From Acridotheres tristis (taxonomy: Eukaryota; Chordata; Aves; Passeriformes; Sturnidae), in assembly GCA_037013685.1 (NCBI GenBank), contig CM072899.1, positions 9,528,479 through 9,592,478 on the forward strand: a DNA stretch of 64,000 nucleotides, in the 5' to 3' direction. Of the stretch, positions 36,701 through 49,785 are shown one piece after another (within the stretch, counting starts at the first letter, position 1; each line of letters starts with the position of its first letter). A model generated the notes under the pieces. The model did no database searches. It had not been told where the DNA came from and was given only the letters and a program-made list of their open reading frames with translations. Position numbers and translations under genes: made by a program.

Positions 36701-39700
36701 TGATGGTGTGGTGTGCTCAAAAGTGAGAACTCTCCTCAGCCAGAGCCAATCAGCCCCTTGTGTGCAAGAACAGCACAGTGGTAAATCAGGAATTAGATCC
36801 TATCAATATTCTGGAGATGTAGTTACTGAAATCTCTCAGCTTTTCCTGGCTCAGGTAATGGTAGTGTGAATGCAGAAATGCTTTAAGTCCGTCTTTGCAT
36901 GTTCACCCTTGCCTGGAACAACAATCTTTTCGGGTTATGTGGTCCTGAATTAGAGGCATATGGTGTGTCTCAGTGTCCTTCCTCTGCTCTTGCTGATCTT
37001 CTGCACTGCCTTGTGTCTCCCTGATATTTTTCTGTTTGTTGTTATCTTAAAAACTTTGAAAAATGTTTTGTATTATGTTTTTCTGTTCAGCCGTGCAAAA
37101 TTGCCTTGTTTTTGACTCTTCCACCTTTCATTCCAGCTTTCATTGTCTAGTACTGAATTAATTCTCTTTAGCTATATTTGCTGCCCCTAATGCCTCAAAA
37201 TATGAATTTAGATGTTAAATTATTTTTTCTTATAAATAAATTTAGAGTCCTTGATATAAGTTATGATTCCTTAGCCTTTAAGCCACAGTGAGTTTGTTTT
37301 CAGAGCCTTTTTGTTGGTAATTTTGAAATTTACAAGTGCAGCTTTTTCTTAAATGAAAACTGAGATTCCCACATTTGGCTTCAGGAACTGCAGATTTAAA
37401 AGAAATACTAGATGTTGAGACTCACAGTAAAATCATAAGGCTTGGCTGCTCTGAGAGCACCCTCAGATTTTTAATTTGACAGGCTAAATGCCAACAGTCT
37501 TCTGAATGGTGCATTTCATCCAACAGGAATTAATTTTAAGAGGCTTCTGGTGAATTTTTTTCCAAAACTGAGCACTGAGACTTGCAGAATATAAGCTCTC
37601 ACATGGGAAAAGTGTGTCCAGTCAGCAACAGAGAGAGAAACAAATCCAAGCTAGGAAGCAACTTATGAATTTTCTCAGAGCTGGTCTGCACAGTCTGAAT
37701 ATTGAGAAGTTGTTCCTTGCAATAATTTTGACTTCTGGGATGGTTGTTGTTCCATCTTAGTCACTGAGAGAATCCCTTTGGGCATCATTGGAGCACAGAT
37801 GTCAACCTTGTCTGCTGCCTCTGCATTTCTTATGTAACAGTTCAAGCTCTGCAGTCAGGAACTGCTTTCCTTGGCATTGAACAGAGATCAGAATCAGACC
37901 CATTGCCAGAGGCTTTGAAAAATTAGTTGGGTTTTCCCCCCTGCATAACTGGTTTCAACCACAAGATGCCAAAGGGGAGGACCTAAGTACAGAGCCTCTG
38001 TTGGTAGCTTCCCCTCTGCTTATTTTCAGTTGCCTGATATTAATCATTTATCAACATCTGCTGCATTCACACATGTGACATCACGTTTCTCATGCTGTCA
38101 TGTGCTATCAGAGGTGGCAATAGCTGTGCCAGGGGCAGATCAGCAGCCTTGCTCTGTTTAAACATTCAGTGCATGATCAAACTGCTGTGGTTTAAGCAAG
38201 GAGCTTTTCATCACCTCTGGGAGATTTGTGTGCTTTTGGGTTCTGTCCCATTCACCAGGCAGCCTCTGTGCTGCAGAGTGGGACCCACAGTGGCCTTGAT
38301 CTCATGTCTGGGTCTTTGGACCTCCATAATGGGAGTTTCATTTTGTATAAGTCATATTTTTGTTAGTTCTTGGCTTGAGAAGCTTTTATGAAACTCTTGT
38401 CCTTAATCCTCAGAGCAGTCCTCTGTCTTTTATGAAAGTTGGTAGAGAGAAAATAAATCTCATTGTGTTATGTTCCTGAACATTAACTCCACTGCCTGAA
38501 GTGCTGAACCATGCTGTGCACCAGCTTGTTGGGTCATTCCTAAGGACCTGGAAGCATAAAACTGTCCCTCAGGCTTCTTTTTGCTTTTCCTAATTTCTAT
38601 GAGAATCCTCTTTGCAGGTGGACAGAGATAGAGGCCTTTTCTAGGTTTTGGATGCAGTGAAAGAAAAGCTCATTTACTGCAGCGAGACACCCAGGAAGAG
38701 ATACGTGAGATGCTAATGAACACACTCTGAACTGTGCTACAAATATGCCTCTGTGTGTATCAGAACTGGGGAGGTCAGAACTACTACCCTTCAGTTTTTT
38801 TGTGGGTTTGGAAATATGGAAAATAATGGAATGGAACTATGTTTCTTGTATCATTTAAATCTTATTGAAATTCGAAGTGACCAGGAACCTGAACTGTATG
38901 GTAGAGCAGGGAACTGGAAATCTGAAAGTGAAATTTCCTCAGTTCTCCAAAGAAACTCTGAATCAAATGGCCCATTTTTCCCCTTCTGTAGTATTTACAA
39001 AAGAGAAAAATTGTCAGTGATAATTACTTCTTTTTATCATCAGAGTAGGAGACGTTGCATAGGAGAAAAAACCAAACTGATAGCTCATAGATGATAGGAT
39101 AGAATTGCTCTAAAAATTGTCATAAGTTGGGGTAGGATTCTGGTAGTTTTCCCATGTCAGCTTCATGGTGTGGCTTAAATTCAGCTGAAGAGCAGAGGAA
39201 GAATTAAGAAAACTGGTATTGAAATGTGGAGGAGATGAGGACACAAAGAAAATTTCTCTTAAGCCTAATGTCTAGCACATGTGCTACATCTAATGTTTCT
39301 TGCATGTGCAGCCTGAACAAGATAGACTTCTGAATTTGGGCTGAATCTGGCAGAGAATGTGTGCAAACCTGAGAAACCTGTGCAGGCCAGCCCCTGTTAG
39401 AGCTGCACACCTGGCCAGGCTTGGGTATCAGCAGAAGTGCCCCGATTAATTACAAAGAGGGGGAAAATGACCTGTAGCAAGCCAGTTTTTTGTTTCCAAC
39501 AAGGCACATTTAACACTTATAACAAGCCATTACAATCAGAATCTGGTTGTATTTTCTGCTGCTTCAAATTGCATGCAAATCTCCTCAAAGCATACCTCTT
39601 CCCAATGAGATGGAAAGAGAGCTTTCCCCCCATTTTTGCAATGCTGCCATCTCACTATCTCACTCCATGCCATTTGACATCTTTGCCAAATTTAATTTGT

Positions 39701-42226
39701 GCAAAATCAGCTGCTTAGTCGTGCTGAGGGCAGTCCTGCTGATTTTAGCAGTGTGTGGACACCATGGGGATTGACACTGTAAGAGGCAACCACAGGGCTC
39801 CTGGGAGAGGCTTGCCAGTCCTGCATTACTCTGCTGCACTGGGCTTGTGGAGCAGCCCTTGCTGTGTGGGCAGAAAGGTTAAATTTGCTCTTGGCAGATC
39901 AACTTATTTAACTGGTCAACTGAGGAGGCTGCAGCTGTATTTTTATGGCCTGGAAAGCTACAGGCTTTTGGCATTTGGTGGAGAAGGGTGGCTGATTGAC
40001 TAGGTATAATTGTTTTTGTCATATTTGCTGCTGCTGAGGAATGCAAAGAGCAGATGTGAGTTGGAGGGGGAGGAATCTGTGGCTGACCTGAAGTTTTGTT
40101 CTCAATTTGCAATACTGACTTTTCTGTGGATGATGCAGAGTCACCTACTCACCCAAACTGACCAAAAAGCTGGCAATCAAAACGCTCCCTGCTCTCTTGT
40201 CCTCTGCCAGCCATGCCCAGCCTGCCTGTTGACCATGTCTGTTAATCATGGTTGGATAAATCAGGGCATGGACACTCTGTAAGAAGAGGACAGAGCTGAA
40301 GTGCAGCTCATTTTCAGTACTTCCTATTTACATCTCTGTGTGGGCTACTGAGGTACACAGGTTTTGGCTGAACAATTAGCAGAATGTATTCCATCTCCTA
40401 ATTACCATTGTTACTATCTAATCTGATTCTCCCAAATAATTGTTCTATAATTGCATTTTGTCCTTGAATAAGCTTAGAAAATGGTAAAAGTTAGGGGTTT
40501 TTTTTATCTCTTGGCATTTAAGTATGTTCTTGCAGTATCATTTGAAATAATCTTGAGATTTGGACAAAACTTTTATAATAATTAAAGATATATGTCAGGG
40601 ATTTTAAAATATTTGGTCCTGCAAACACAGACACATGAGAACTGTTTCAGGTGCATAAAATTTTGTACCCACTTACAGATGTTTTGAGACTTAATCTCGG
40701 TGATCAGAGAAGTACAGCTTGTAGCAAAGTATTTAAACTAAGAAAGAAACCTGTAGCTTCAGTTGTTTACCTGGGGATCACAAGATCTATAGGCATAAAA
40801 AGCATTTATCTGATGGGGTGATCTAATGCATTCAGGTAATATTCTGTTTGATTCCAAGGGTATTAAAGGGAATCCAAGTCTAATGGATGCTCTTGATAAG
40901 CTTAGGGTGTCATATATGCCTGTGTGAAAGAAGGAAAGGTCACTTGGCATCAAGGAAGCAGGACTAACTCTTCATATAGAGAAATCTCTTATCTGGACAT
41001 TTGTCATGAATGTGTAAGAGAGAGGTGGAGATTGAGAGAGATTTTCTGATTTAGATTTAGATGGGTTATATTAGCCAGTATTTTAGCCTGCAGCAGATGT
41101 ACAAGAAAAGTCCTTTTTTAATTCCTATTGATGGCTGAGCTTCAAACTTTGTTTTACCCAAGGCAGAAAAGTTTCTAAATGCTTGACTGCACCTAGAAGT
41201 ATTATCTGAGTCTGTTTGGTTTGCTTATCAACACAATTCTGCCGTGGCTTAGTTACAGGTTATAAATAAATATTCCTACTATAGTAAAATACTGGCTATT
41301 GAAAAGCTCTTGAATCAAACAGAGAGATGCATAACAGGAATTAATGGCTGAAAGATGGAGCCAGATGACTCTACAGCAGTAGAGTGATGAATGTTTTAAG
41401 GAGTAATTTTAGATAATCATTGAGATTAAGGAGGTAAAGAATAGAGGAGAGTTAACATTTCTCGATACCTTCAGATCATGATTGAATGCCTTTCCAGAAG
41501 ATATTTTTCAGGAAATTATGCACTGCTGAGCTCAGTATAAGGAAGACTGGGCAAAAGATAATGATCTGTGTTAGAAGAGAGATGTCATTGGTTATCAAAT
41601 GGTGTCTCCTGGTTTCAGATGTTATGAATTGAAGCAGCTGAGGACTTGGTAGCTGGTGGTGAGAAATGTATTTTCTTTAATTTTTCCAGGATTTCCATAT
41701 GGACTGAACGTACAGAGATAAAACTGAAGAGTAATTTTTATCCCATTAAAGAACCTCCATCAATCTGATGAGCCTGGTCTAAACATTTATGCTGATGTCT
41801 CATTTCAAATATAAATTAATCATAATTTATGACTATTTTGTAATTCAAGGACATTTTTTGAAATCACCTATTTTATAAAGACTAAATTTTGCAATTAAAA
41901 TTAAAAGTTTGTTGCTTTACTAGGAAATCCTCTAATAGGAAAATCTTATATAAGCAGAAGGTGTCACAAAGGGGAAATCCTACATGGGAAAAAAAAATTC
42001 TCATCTGCCACAACATGTAGTATGTGTCCCTGGGGATTTTTCAGTGGAAAGCTGCAGTGAAACGAGAAACAAAAAAGTATTGCATGTTTGATCACTACCT
42101 GAATTTTACACTTGCAGAGAAACAATGTTGTTTTTTTTCCTCTGCCATCACTATTTAGAAAAGGGCTGTTATTTCACCATTGTACCAGTAGAGAGCTGCA
42201 AATATTCCTTCCTTGTGCCAAAGACC

Positions 42227-42248
42227 CCACTGGTGAGATCACCAGTGG
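42227..42248. other. 22-bp near-perfect palindrome
   Basis: CCACTGGTGA (42227-42236) and TCACCAGTGG (42239-42248) are exact reverse complements separated by two bases. Bilateral symmetry of this kind could be a dimeric transcription-factor site (it holds two E-box-like CACCAG/CTGGTG halves) or a cruciform-prone inverted repeat. The flanks do not extend the symmetry. Confidence 0.45.
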
Positions 42249-43410
42249 AGGTGAACTCTTTTGTAGGCTGGTAGAGAGTCTCTTGCCACTTCTGCTCCAA
42301 GGGTGCCACCTCCAAACTGTTTCACATGCAATTTTAAAGTGGATCATTTAAGGGTCTCTCTTCTGAGACCCCTCACATTGAACTCATGCATGTTTTTCAC
42401 TGAGATGCTTCCTTGAGGAGATTCCCTGTCAAACTATCAAACCTCTGCAGAGCTACTGGCTTTTCTTACTGCAGCAGTCCCTTCTGCCAATTCTTAGAAT
42501 GTGTGTGGATCTGAACGCTGTCAGGAAGGACAGTGATTCATATTAGTGGAAAATGCTTCTGACAGAGCAGCAGGTGTTGCTCAGTGTAATCTTTCCCTTG
42601 GAAGCCAAAGAGAGCTTGGTGCCTGAAGAAAGTGAGGAGAGATTTGCTGGTGGAGTCCTATCCCAGGCATCTATGCAAATACAGCTCTTACAGCATTGCA
42701 GGGCAGATGTTAATTGAGGTGAACACATGAATATGGGCTGGGGAAGAGTGACTGGAACTGAAGGCAGAGATGGAGGGAACTGGTTTCCAACTTGATTTGT
42801 TCAGTTTTCATCTTTTTTTCTCATGGTGCAATGTGAGGTCGCTGTATAACAAGGAATGATGAGCTTAGATGGACCTTTGATCTGATCTGCTATATATTAA
42901 CCTGCTGCATCAACATAATCATTTCTGTTGAATTGGTGGCACAGTAGCAGTGAAACTCCTCATCCTTTAGGAGTAAAAAATCAGTTTTCAGTTCCCAGTG
43001 TGCATAGTGTTGCCTGGTTGTCACACTATACCTTCTTGTTGCTAGTTAAGCCTGTATGTTAGTGGATTTTGTCTTATAAAACTTGGCACTGAGATATTGC
43101 AGTGATGGAAATAGTACAAGTCCTTCAGGCAGGTACAGGAGTTCACCTGGAAAATTATGATACTGAAGAGCATGAGAAATTTTCTGTCTGAGAAAAGAAA
43201 TGCTGAGAAATTTGGAGTTCTGAAGCCAACACATCCCTTGTGGATGTGCAGGTACAGGGACCAATACCTTGCTATCTCCCTTCTCTGTGCTGTGCTTTAC
43301 TCTGAAGTAAGAGTCATGTGATTGGGAGCCACCTTCCCACCAATTATTTATACACAGAGCAGTGCAACAACCTCTGAGTGAGGTATTTATACCATGGGAT
43401 CCTTCTGCTG

Positions 43411-43735
43411 TATAAATAACTGCAGCACTACAGTATTGCCTGCTTGACTGTAACCACACTATTTATATAAATCTGACAATGTAACTACAGCTGTGGAAGA
43501 CAATTTAAACACAGCTGGTGAAGTAAGTACACCCCTAGGAAGATATAACTAACTACACAGATAATAGTATCAGGTAACTATACCCACAGGAAAAAAAATA
43601 AACATACAAATAATAGCCACAATGTAAGTGTAATATAAAAGTCAGAGGGTCTCAATGTTGATATAATAGCAGTTGGGTAACTTTACTCAGAGGAGAGGAA
43701 AATAACTGTGTGAATAGCAGCTGCAGTGATGGGAG
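43411..43735. repeat. Degenerate tandem array, unit about 50 bp, about seven copies
   Basis: Successive blocks starting at 43411, 43466, 43506, 43554, 43605, 43659 and 43709 begin with a TATAAATAA- or TACAAATAATAG-like motif. Most then contain a GTAACTA or GTAAGTA core followed by a CACAGGA-type segment. Block lengths are about 55, 40, 48, 51, 54, 50 and at least 27. The copies are heavily diverged, so this is an old minisatellite-like expansion rather than a recent one. It may extend upstream to about 43345, where a related ATTTATACACAG occurs. No frame spans the array usefully. Alignment was by eye; unit borders are approximate. Confidence 0.6.
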
Positions 43736-45878
43736 AGGGGAGCTTGGAGAGTTACAGCTGTGATATCTAACTCCCAGTCACAAGAGGTCATCTGCATGTG
43801 GCCAGAGCAGGTTTCAAACTGAAACTTTAAGTATGGGCAACTAGCTGTGGGGGGGATCTGTTCCTGGGGAGTGCTGGGATGGGGGCTGTTATGTTCTAGC
43901 CCAGGATGATGATGGATGGAGGAGTGCAGTGGATTTGGCTTCTGCTCACTTCCCCAGGAACTCAATTCAGTGTATTTTAGAACATGGTTTTAAGCTGAAA
44001 ACAGATGTTCTGAAAGAGAAAAGGTTTCCAAAGACATGAAATAGTGGTGGGCCCATTCAGCTGCAGAGCAGCAGCATCACGTTGTGTGTGCTGGGTACAG
44101 GATTAGTAAAGTAACTTGTGCTGGAAAGAGGGCAAAGGAGAACAGAGAGATTCATAAGCAGCAATTTGTGCAGAGACAAACAGCAGACATAAATGGAAAC
44201 TGTTAAAATGATGTCTCAATTTGATTATTTTTCTTTTTTCCAGCCTGATCTAATTGACCTTCTAAATAGAGATGATTTTATTTTTCTGTTCATTTATCTT
44301 ATAAAAAATAAAAAGTGAAATAAAAATAATTGCCAATTATTCTGTTTGCATACAATTATTCAGCAACAAACTTGACTGAACACATAGCAGAACCAATCCA
44401 CTTTCACAATGCCTGCCATGTTAGATTGAGACTTTTTAGATTGTGGTCTCTGAGCTGTGCTTAGATAGAAATTGGATTGAGTAAAATAAAATAATTGTGG
44501 TCTCCTCTAGACTTCACATGGGCTTTATATAATTCTTAAGATGTATGTTTGGCAGTAGACTTTGAATGCTTTAGTTTTAAAATAGAATCAGTTTAAAACT
44601 TCCACACGGTACTGGTCAGTTAAGTTATTGTGTTAAGTCAAGAAACTGGGTTTTGGAGTGGTTTTTTTTTTTGAGTTAATTTTTAAATTAGTTTTGTGGA
44701 AGATGTTGACTGTCATAACTGGAAATTAAATACTTGTGGGGCTATGTTGAGGCTAGGCACTGGAACACCATGAAGTTCAGGGCATGGTGTCTCTGGGTTT
44801 GGCAAATTACTTGGTAGATTTCTGAGAAGTTTCTCCAATCAGTTCTGATTTTTAGAAACAGGGAGCAAAAGATATTCTTTGATCTCTATTTGGAAATGTG
44901 GTATAAATATGTAATGATTAGCTTGGTTTTCCTTTGTCCTTGGTGCAATGACAGCTGTCTGAATGCTATGACAGCTCTGTAGAAATTGGTGCTTGGAACA
45001 GACAGGTGGTTGTCAAAGGGAGCATTGTATCTTAGGAATGATTCATTGGATATCTGAGTTACCTCCATTTTAGAGGTAAGCTGAAATGTCTGACTATTTC
45101 ATCTTAATGTGCCAAGGATATACTTTACTCTGCAAGCAAGATGATCAGTAAACCCTTGGGCTCAGTATTAAATTCCTACAGTGTGTAGGGATACAGGCAG
45201 AAAGTGCAAAGACCAAATGAAATAAGAGGTAAGATTTTTCTGCCTGCAGTTTCTGACTTACAGGACTAAGGACATACACTATTCCCTGCAGAAGACTTCT
45301 TAGGGAGGGTGTGTCATTAGCAATGCATATTCCCTCTTTAAAGCTCAACCTGGGAGCCTTTCCTAATTTGAAGTGACTGGAAAGTGATGGGGCAGCAATA
45401 TTGATGGGTTGAGTATGGGCAGCAAGAAGTCCTACAGGTAGAAGGATAGGTCAACAAGAAGGGGAGGGAGAGGGAAGTGAGGCTGAGCATGGGGAGATGT
45501 CAGCTGCATTATTCACCAGTTTCCTTCAGGCCAACTTCAGGACTCACATTCTGTTCTGCTGCATTCAGAAATCACCATGGTGAGTGCTCTGTGTAATCTC
45601 CCAGATGATTTAACAACACCAGTGGATGTATTTAGCAGATGGTATCAGATATGAGTAGCAATGTCAGACAGGCCCCCATAATCACTGCCTATGTTGGTTG
45701 AAACCAAGATTTCTGGAGTGGCATGAAGTGCTTGTATGGGTTGCAAGTTCTGGTTGGGTTGAGTCCTAAACAGGTCAGTAGCTGCAGAAATGAGGAAAAC
45801 TTGGACAAGTCTATTGCAAGAGCTAACAGAGGACAGGTAAGGGGTCATCTTACTCAGTCAGTGATAAGAGCATCTTAA
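43736..45878. other. Non-coding unique sequence
   Basis: No gene recognised. A strong pyrimidine tract ending TTTTTTCCAG near 44242 resembles a splice acceptor, but the following bases soon hit stops in all frames, so no coding exon follows. The AT-rich stretch 44150-44360 has several TAAT/ATTA cores and the look of a conserved non-coding element, which I cannot verify. A run of eleven T is at 44662-44672. Confidence 0.6.
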
Positions 45879-46018
45879 TCATAAAATAGTTTGGGTTGGA
45901 AGGGACATTAAAGAGCATTCAGTTCCAAGCTCTCTGCATGGACAGGGATGCCATTCACTAGAGCAGGTTGTTCAAATCCCCATCCAGCCTGGCCTGGAAC
46001 CCTTCCAGGGGTGGGGTA
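45879..46018 (-). mobile_element. CR1 LINE retrotransposon, truncated 3' end (reverse orientation)
   Basis: Reading the plus strand gives the reverse complement of a classic avian CR1 3' end. AATCATAAAATAGTTTGGGT is followed by TGGAAGGGACATTAAAGAGC, CAGTTCCAAG, GACAGGGATGCCATTCACTA, GAGCAGGTTGTTCAAATCCC, CATCCAGCCTGGCCTGGAAC and CTTCCAGGGGTGGGGTA. Similarity stops near 46018, so only about 140 bases of the 3' untranslated end remain. There is no reverse transcriptase coding sequence, and the frame that overlaps it on the minus strand (45908-46186) is a by-product. It has fewer differences from the remembered consensus than the copy at 6187 and may be younger. Confidence 0.93.
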
Positions 46019-49000
46019 TTTTTGCTTTGGCCACACAGCAGTAAAGTGCTTTAGTCTTGCTGCGATCCTGCCAAATTTTGTTTTCCCTTTGAATCCCAAG
46101 GAGGTAACACAGGAGTTTTTTAGCTCCCAGAGGAGCTGCCAGTGCAGATGTGGTGGGTTTGGTTTATGGTAGTTTTTTCGATCCAACTGACAAGATCTGT
46201 CACAATTTGTTGTCTTTATTGCACTTCTTCATAGTGATTAAGGAATTCAATATGTTTTTATTTAGCTAATGACCAGGAATTGTGCATTATAAGGTTTCAG
46301 TTCCAAAATTCCATCATATGATACTTTTTTTCTGCAGAAGTCAGCTGCTTTGTGTTATCCTAACTTTCAAGGAAATGCAATAAAATTTAATGGTAATGGG
46401 GATACAGTTGTACTTCATTAAATGCATTTGTCTTTTCCTTTAGAATTTCAGCATTGCAAATTTTATTTGACTTCTGTTTCATAACCACTCTTGCTTAAGG
46501 CCATTACAGAATATTGCATTTCAACCCATACATGCTTTATGGTGGTTAGTGGGACAAGTTCTACCAATGGAGGTGGTTCACAGTGAGCTTGTAGAATTCC
46601 TTTCCTCAGACTGCTACAAATGCAGGAGGTTTGTACAAACCTTCACAGACTTTTCTATGTAGCTGGGAGAGGTGCCTGGTGGAACGATGTGTTGGTCAAC
46701 TTCAGGCTGAGAAGAACAAAGACAAGAAGATATTTTAAAACTTGGGTGATTCCTTGCAGGAGTCATATACACCTGCTCTCTTCCTGGTCTTCACTTGATA
46801 TCCTCTTGTCCCACTGCTGAAGGCAGCAAAGTTCAGTTAATCTCGGTGTTGGACAGTTGCTGATTTATTCAACAGAGGATTAAGCTCTTGTTTGGATGTC
46901 AAGTCCTTTTTAGTTCATTGTTGTTCTTAGGAGGAAATGTGAAAAAGGCAGAATTTGTGTCAGTCAATAGCAGTTTGCATCAGCATATTACACAGAAAAC
47001 CCTATGCTAAGTCCGTCAGAAAAAAAGCAGATGTATTTTTCCCTGTATGTATTATTTTCAACTAGTATTGTCTTCTCTTTCTGTTTCAAAGTTTTGTTCC
47101 TGTTGTTTTCCAGCTGGCCCAAATACCACACTGCTTAGCATAGCAACCTCTTTTTAACTGAGATTTTTCTAGCATTAATACCCCTGTGTTTCTTTCATTG
47201 GAAATGCTGTTGTTGCTGTACAAAATTGCTCACAAATTATCCTGTGATCCAGAGGTTGTCTTTTGTGAAGGCAAACTGAATTGCTAAGGATATATCTGTA
47301 CAAGGATGGTAAATCTGCATCAGAAATTGGCCATGTTGTAACACATACATTTAACTGAATACCATAATCACTGTTTCAAGAGATTTGTAGCTGAATTGCC
47401 ACCTTTTCAGTCTAGGTCACCAGCTTATTCACAGGAAAAGGTCCTCACAATAACGAGGCTGTTGAGTGTTTTTTATCAAGTATCATGATAGTCTCCACTT
47501 GTTCCTGTCTGGGCAAATCTATGTATGATACCCAGATGTATTGGACAGAGGCAAAGAGGGCAAGTGGGATTTTGGTGCTGAAGATCAGCTTGGCTGTAGC
47601 AGGTGAGGCACCAAGGGTTTGTCTTGCTGCTGCATTGCCACATGTGCCACAATATAAAGTTTATCTCTCCACATTGCCAGCCCAGCAGAGTTGCTGCATG
47701 CTGAACTGTAGTTCAGTGTTAAAAAAGAGCAGTCAAGGGAAAATGGTCCTTTGTATAACTTGGCATGCTGTGGATGAAAGGAAAATATCACACTCTGTAC
47801 TTTGAGAAGGGTTGGGGAAGCTCAACACTGCTTAGGAAGAGTAAAGCTTCACAAAGGATAAGAGGTGGGATTTAACTCACTAGGTGATCTCCTTTTTTAG
47901 TACTTCTGTGGCTTTTCAAATGATGCCTTGTAGCACTGTCAGGTGAGTGATAGAATGGTATATTGAAGGCCAGGAGAGGTGTCCTGCCTGGGCCCCTCTG
48001 CAGTGGAACCTCACGAGTATGAAGATGGCCACTACCACTTGTCACCTCAGCCCGTGAGTGTCAAAGCCCTTGTCCTTCCCTTGCTGGTGCTCAGTGTTTG
48101 TGTACTGAGCTGTGACCCTGCCTAAAGCCAAGGCAGGTTCTGCTGCTAGCAAGTTTTACAGTCTGAGCTGCTTGGGAAGACAGTTCTTCAACCCAGTTTT
48201 CCTTCTAATCTTCATTTCTGCATGAAGATAAAAAGTGTTTTCAAGGATTCCCTTGAGGACCAATTTAGAGTTCAGTTTTGATTGAATTAGTTGGATGTAT
48301 GTAAATAGAATCACGCATTTAACAGAAACCCAGATGAAAGACACTTTCAGGAGGGCTTGGGGCAGATGCTGTCAGTTTAGCCTGCAGTAAGCACCTCAGA
48401 GCAAATGCTGCGCTTCTCCCTTTTATCGTGATTTATTCCTTTCTCCTTCACATCTCAGCCACTGGTGAATGCTGTTGTTCCAAGATGCATATGTGTTTTG
48501 GGCACTTGTGCCTCAAGTCTACCTTGGGTCTATGGCTGGCCCTTTTTACACAGTTGTGGGCCACAGAAAAAATACTTCTGTGCTGTTCCAGAAGCCCTTT
48601 TGCTTGAAAAACTGGAGTCATAAATATGGATGGCACAATTTGTTGGCATGAGCAAGGAGGGGGGTAAAGATTAAGGAAAACTGCTTTAATTAGCTGTCTT
48701 TGTGTTGGGGACAGGCACCCCATGTGTCAGCAGCAAGAGGGGGGGATGTGGGATGCTTCATTACCTTGCTGCTGTGAGCTGGGATAAGGAACAGCCACCT
48801 GCAAAGCCAACACACGGGCAGGAGGTGCAGTGAATGGAATGGGGTTGGAAGTACAGCTAGGGGCTTGAATGGCTGCAAAGTCCTGCATGTCCATCCCACA
48901 GACTGGGAGCACAGGGACTGGCAGCCAATTTACACCTTGGCAAAATAAGCCTGGACTACCAGTCTCTGCTCCAGATCCATCTCCTGTGAATGCTGAGGAA

Positions 49001-49754
49001 GGCGACTTCCAAAGTCTCACCTTTATTCCTCATGGCAAGAGCCTTAATTGCAATCTTCTTGGCTGGTAGTTTTTCTTCATCTGGGTATCTTGTGAGGTCA
49101 TAACATGACTGTATCACTGTTTTTGCACCACAAAACACCTGTTCATCCTCCTGTGGGACGCCCTGATCTTGGCAAGTACCTGTGGTTGGGAGGCACTGCT
49201 TGCTTCTGATGTGACAGGGTTGGATCAACCTGCCAAACTGAGAATGCAGAGGTCATGAGCTATGGGGCAGGGGACAGGACTTGTGCTTTCCTAGGTGCTT
49301 TAAAAGTGACCAGCATGCTTCCTTTCTGCCTTTCCACACTAAGCTGGAGCCTTTTATGTTTGCTTAGGTTTGCAAAGCTCAGTGCTAGAATCTGGAAAAT
49401 TTTGGGCTTTACATGGCAAAGAGGACTGCTCACTTTAAGATGTATGTAATCAGTTGTGGGACAAATTCTTTCATTTCAACCATCTCATAGTGCAGAAACA
49501 TCCCCAGTAACAGGAGAGGCTTTTTGAGCCTTGTATGCAGAATAATCTCTTCAGTGCTGCCCTCACTTGCAGCCATGCCGTTTAGTCAGGGCCTAATCCA
49601 GTTCAGATGAGGCTGTACTGCTTCTTTGACATGTCTGTCTGGCATGTGGTGTTATGCAGCCAGACACCCTGCATTGTTAAAAGCCAAGTAAAAAAGACAC
49701 TGTCCATCTCCTCCCTCCCACCCCTGAGCCTGCCTGTCTCTCTCTGAGTGTGGG

Positions 49755-49785
49755 CTCTCGAGAGTTATTTAGCCAAAGGCTAAAT
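49755..49785. other. Two adjacent perfect palindromes
   Basis: CTCTCGAGAG (49755-49764) is a perfect 10-bp palindrome. Two bases downstream, ATTTAGCC (49767-49774) and GGCTAAAT (49778-49785) form a perfect 8-bp inverted repeat around AAA. Paired palindromes can mark factor-binding sites; there is no gene context to say which. Confidence 0.4.

Larger units (their letters stand above)
29425..43410. other. Non-coding unique sequence with weak exon-like intervals
   Basis: No gene recognised. Two intervals have good acceptor-like sequence, an open frame and a plausible donor on the plus strand: 32248-32349, and 34051-34150 after a strong pyrimidine tract ending CAACAG. A third, after TCTTTTTCTTTCAG at 30485-30498, is open to a stop at about 30688 but lacks a good donor. 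Translations of all three are unfamiliar. AT-rich tracts near 37030-37260, 40380-40620 and 41800-41920 contain no coding frame and could be conserved non-coding DNA or simply AT-rich intron. Confidence 0.6.

Noticed and set aside
44225..44300. Excellent splice-acceptor-like pyrimidine tract ending TTTTTTCCAG.
   Set aside because: Stops appear soon afterwards in all frames and no donor follows; it is most likely a chance T-rich tract.
45908..46186. 92-codon minus-strand frame.
   Set aside because: It runs through the 3' untranslated end of a CR1 copy and is a by-product of that repeat.
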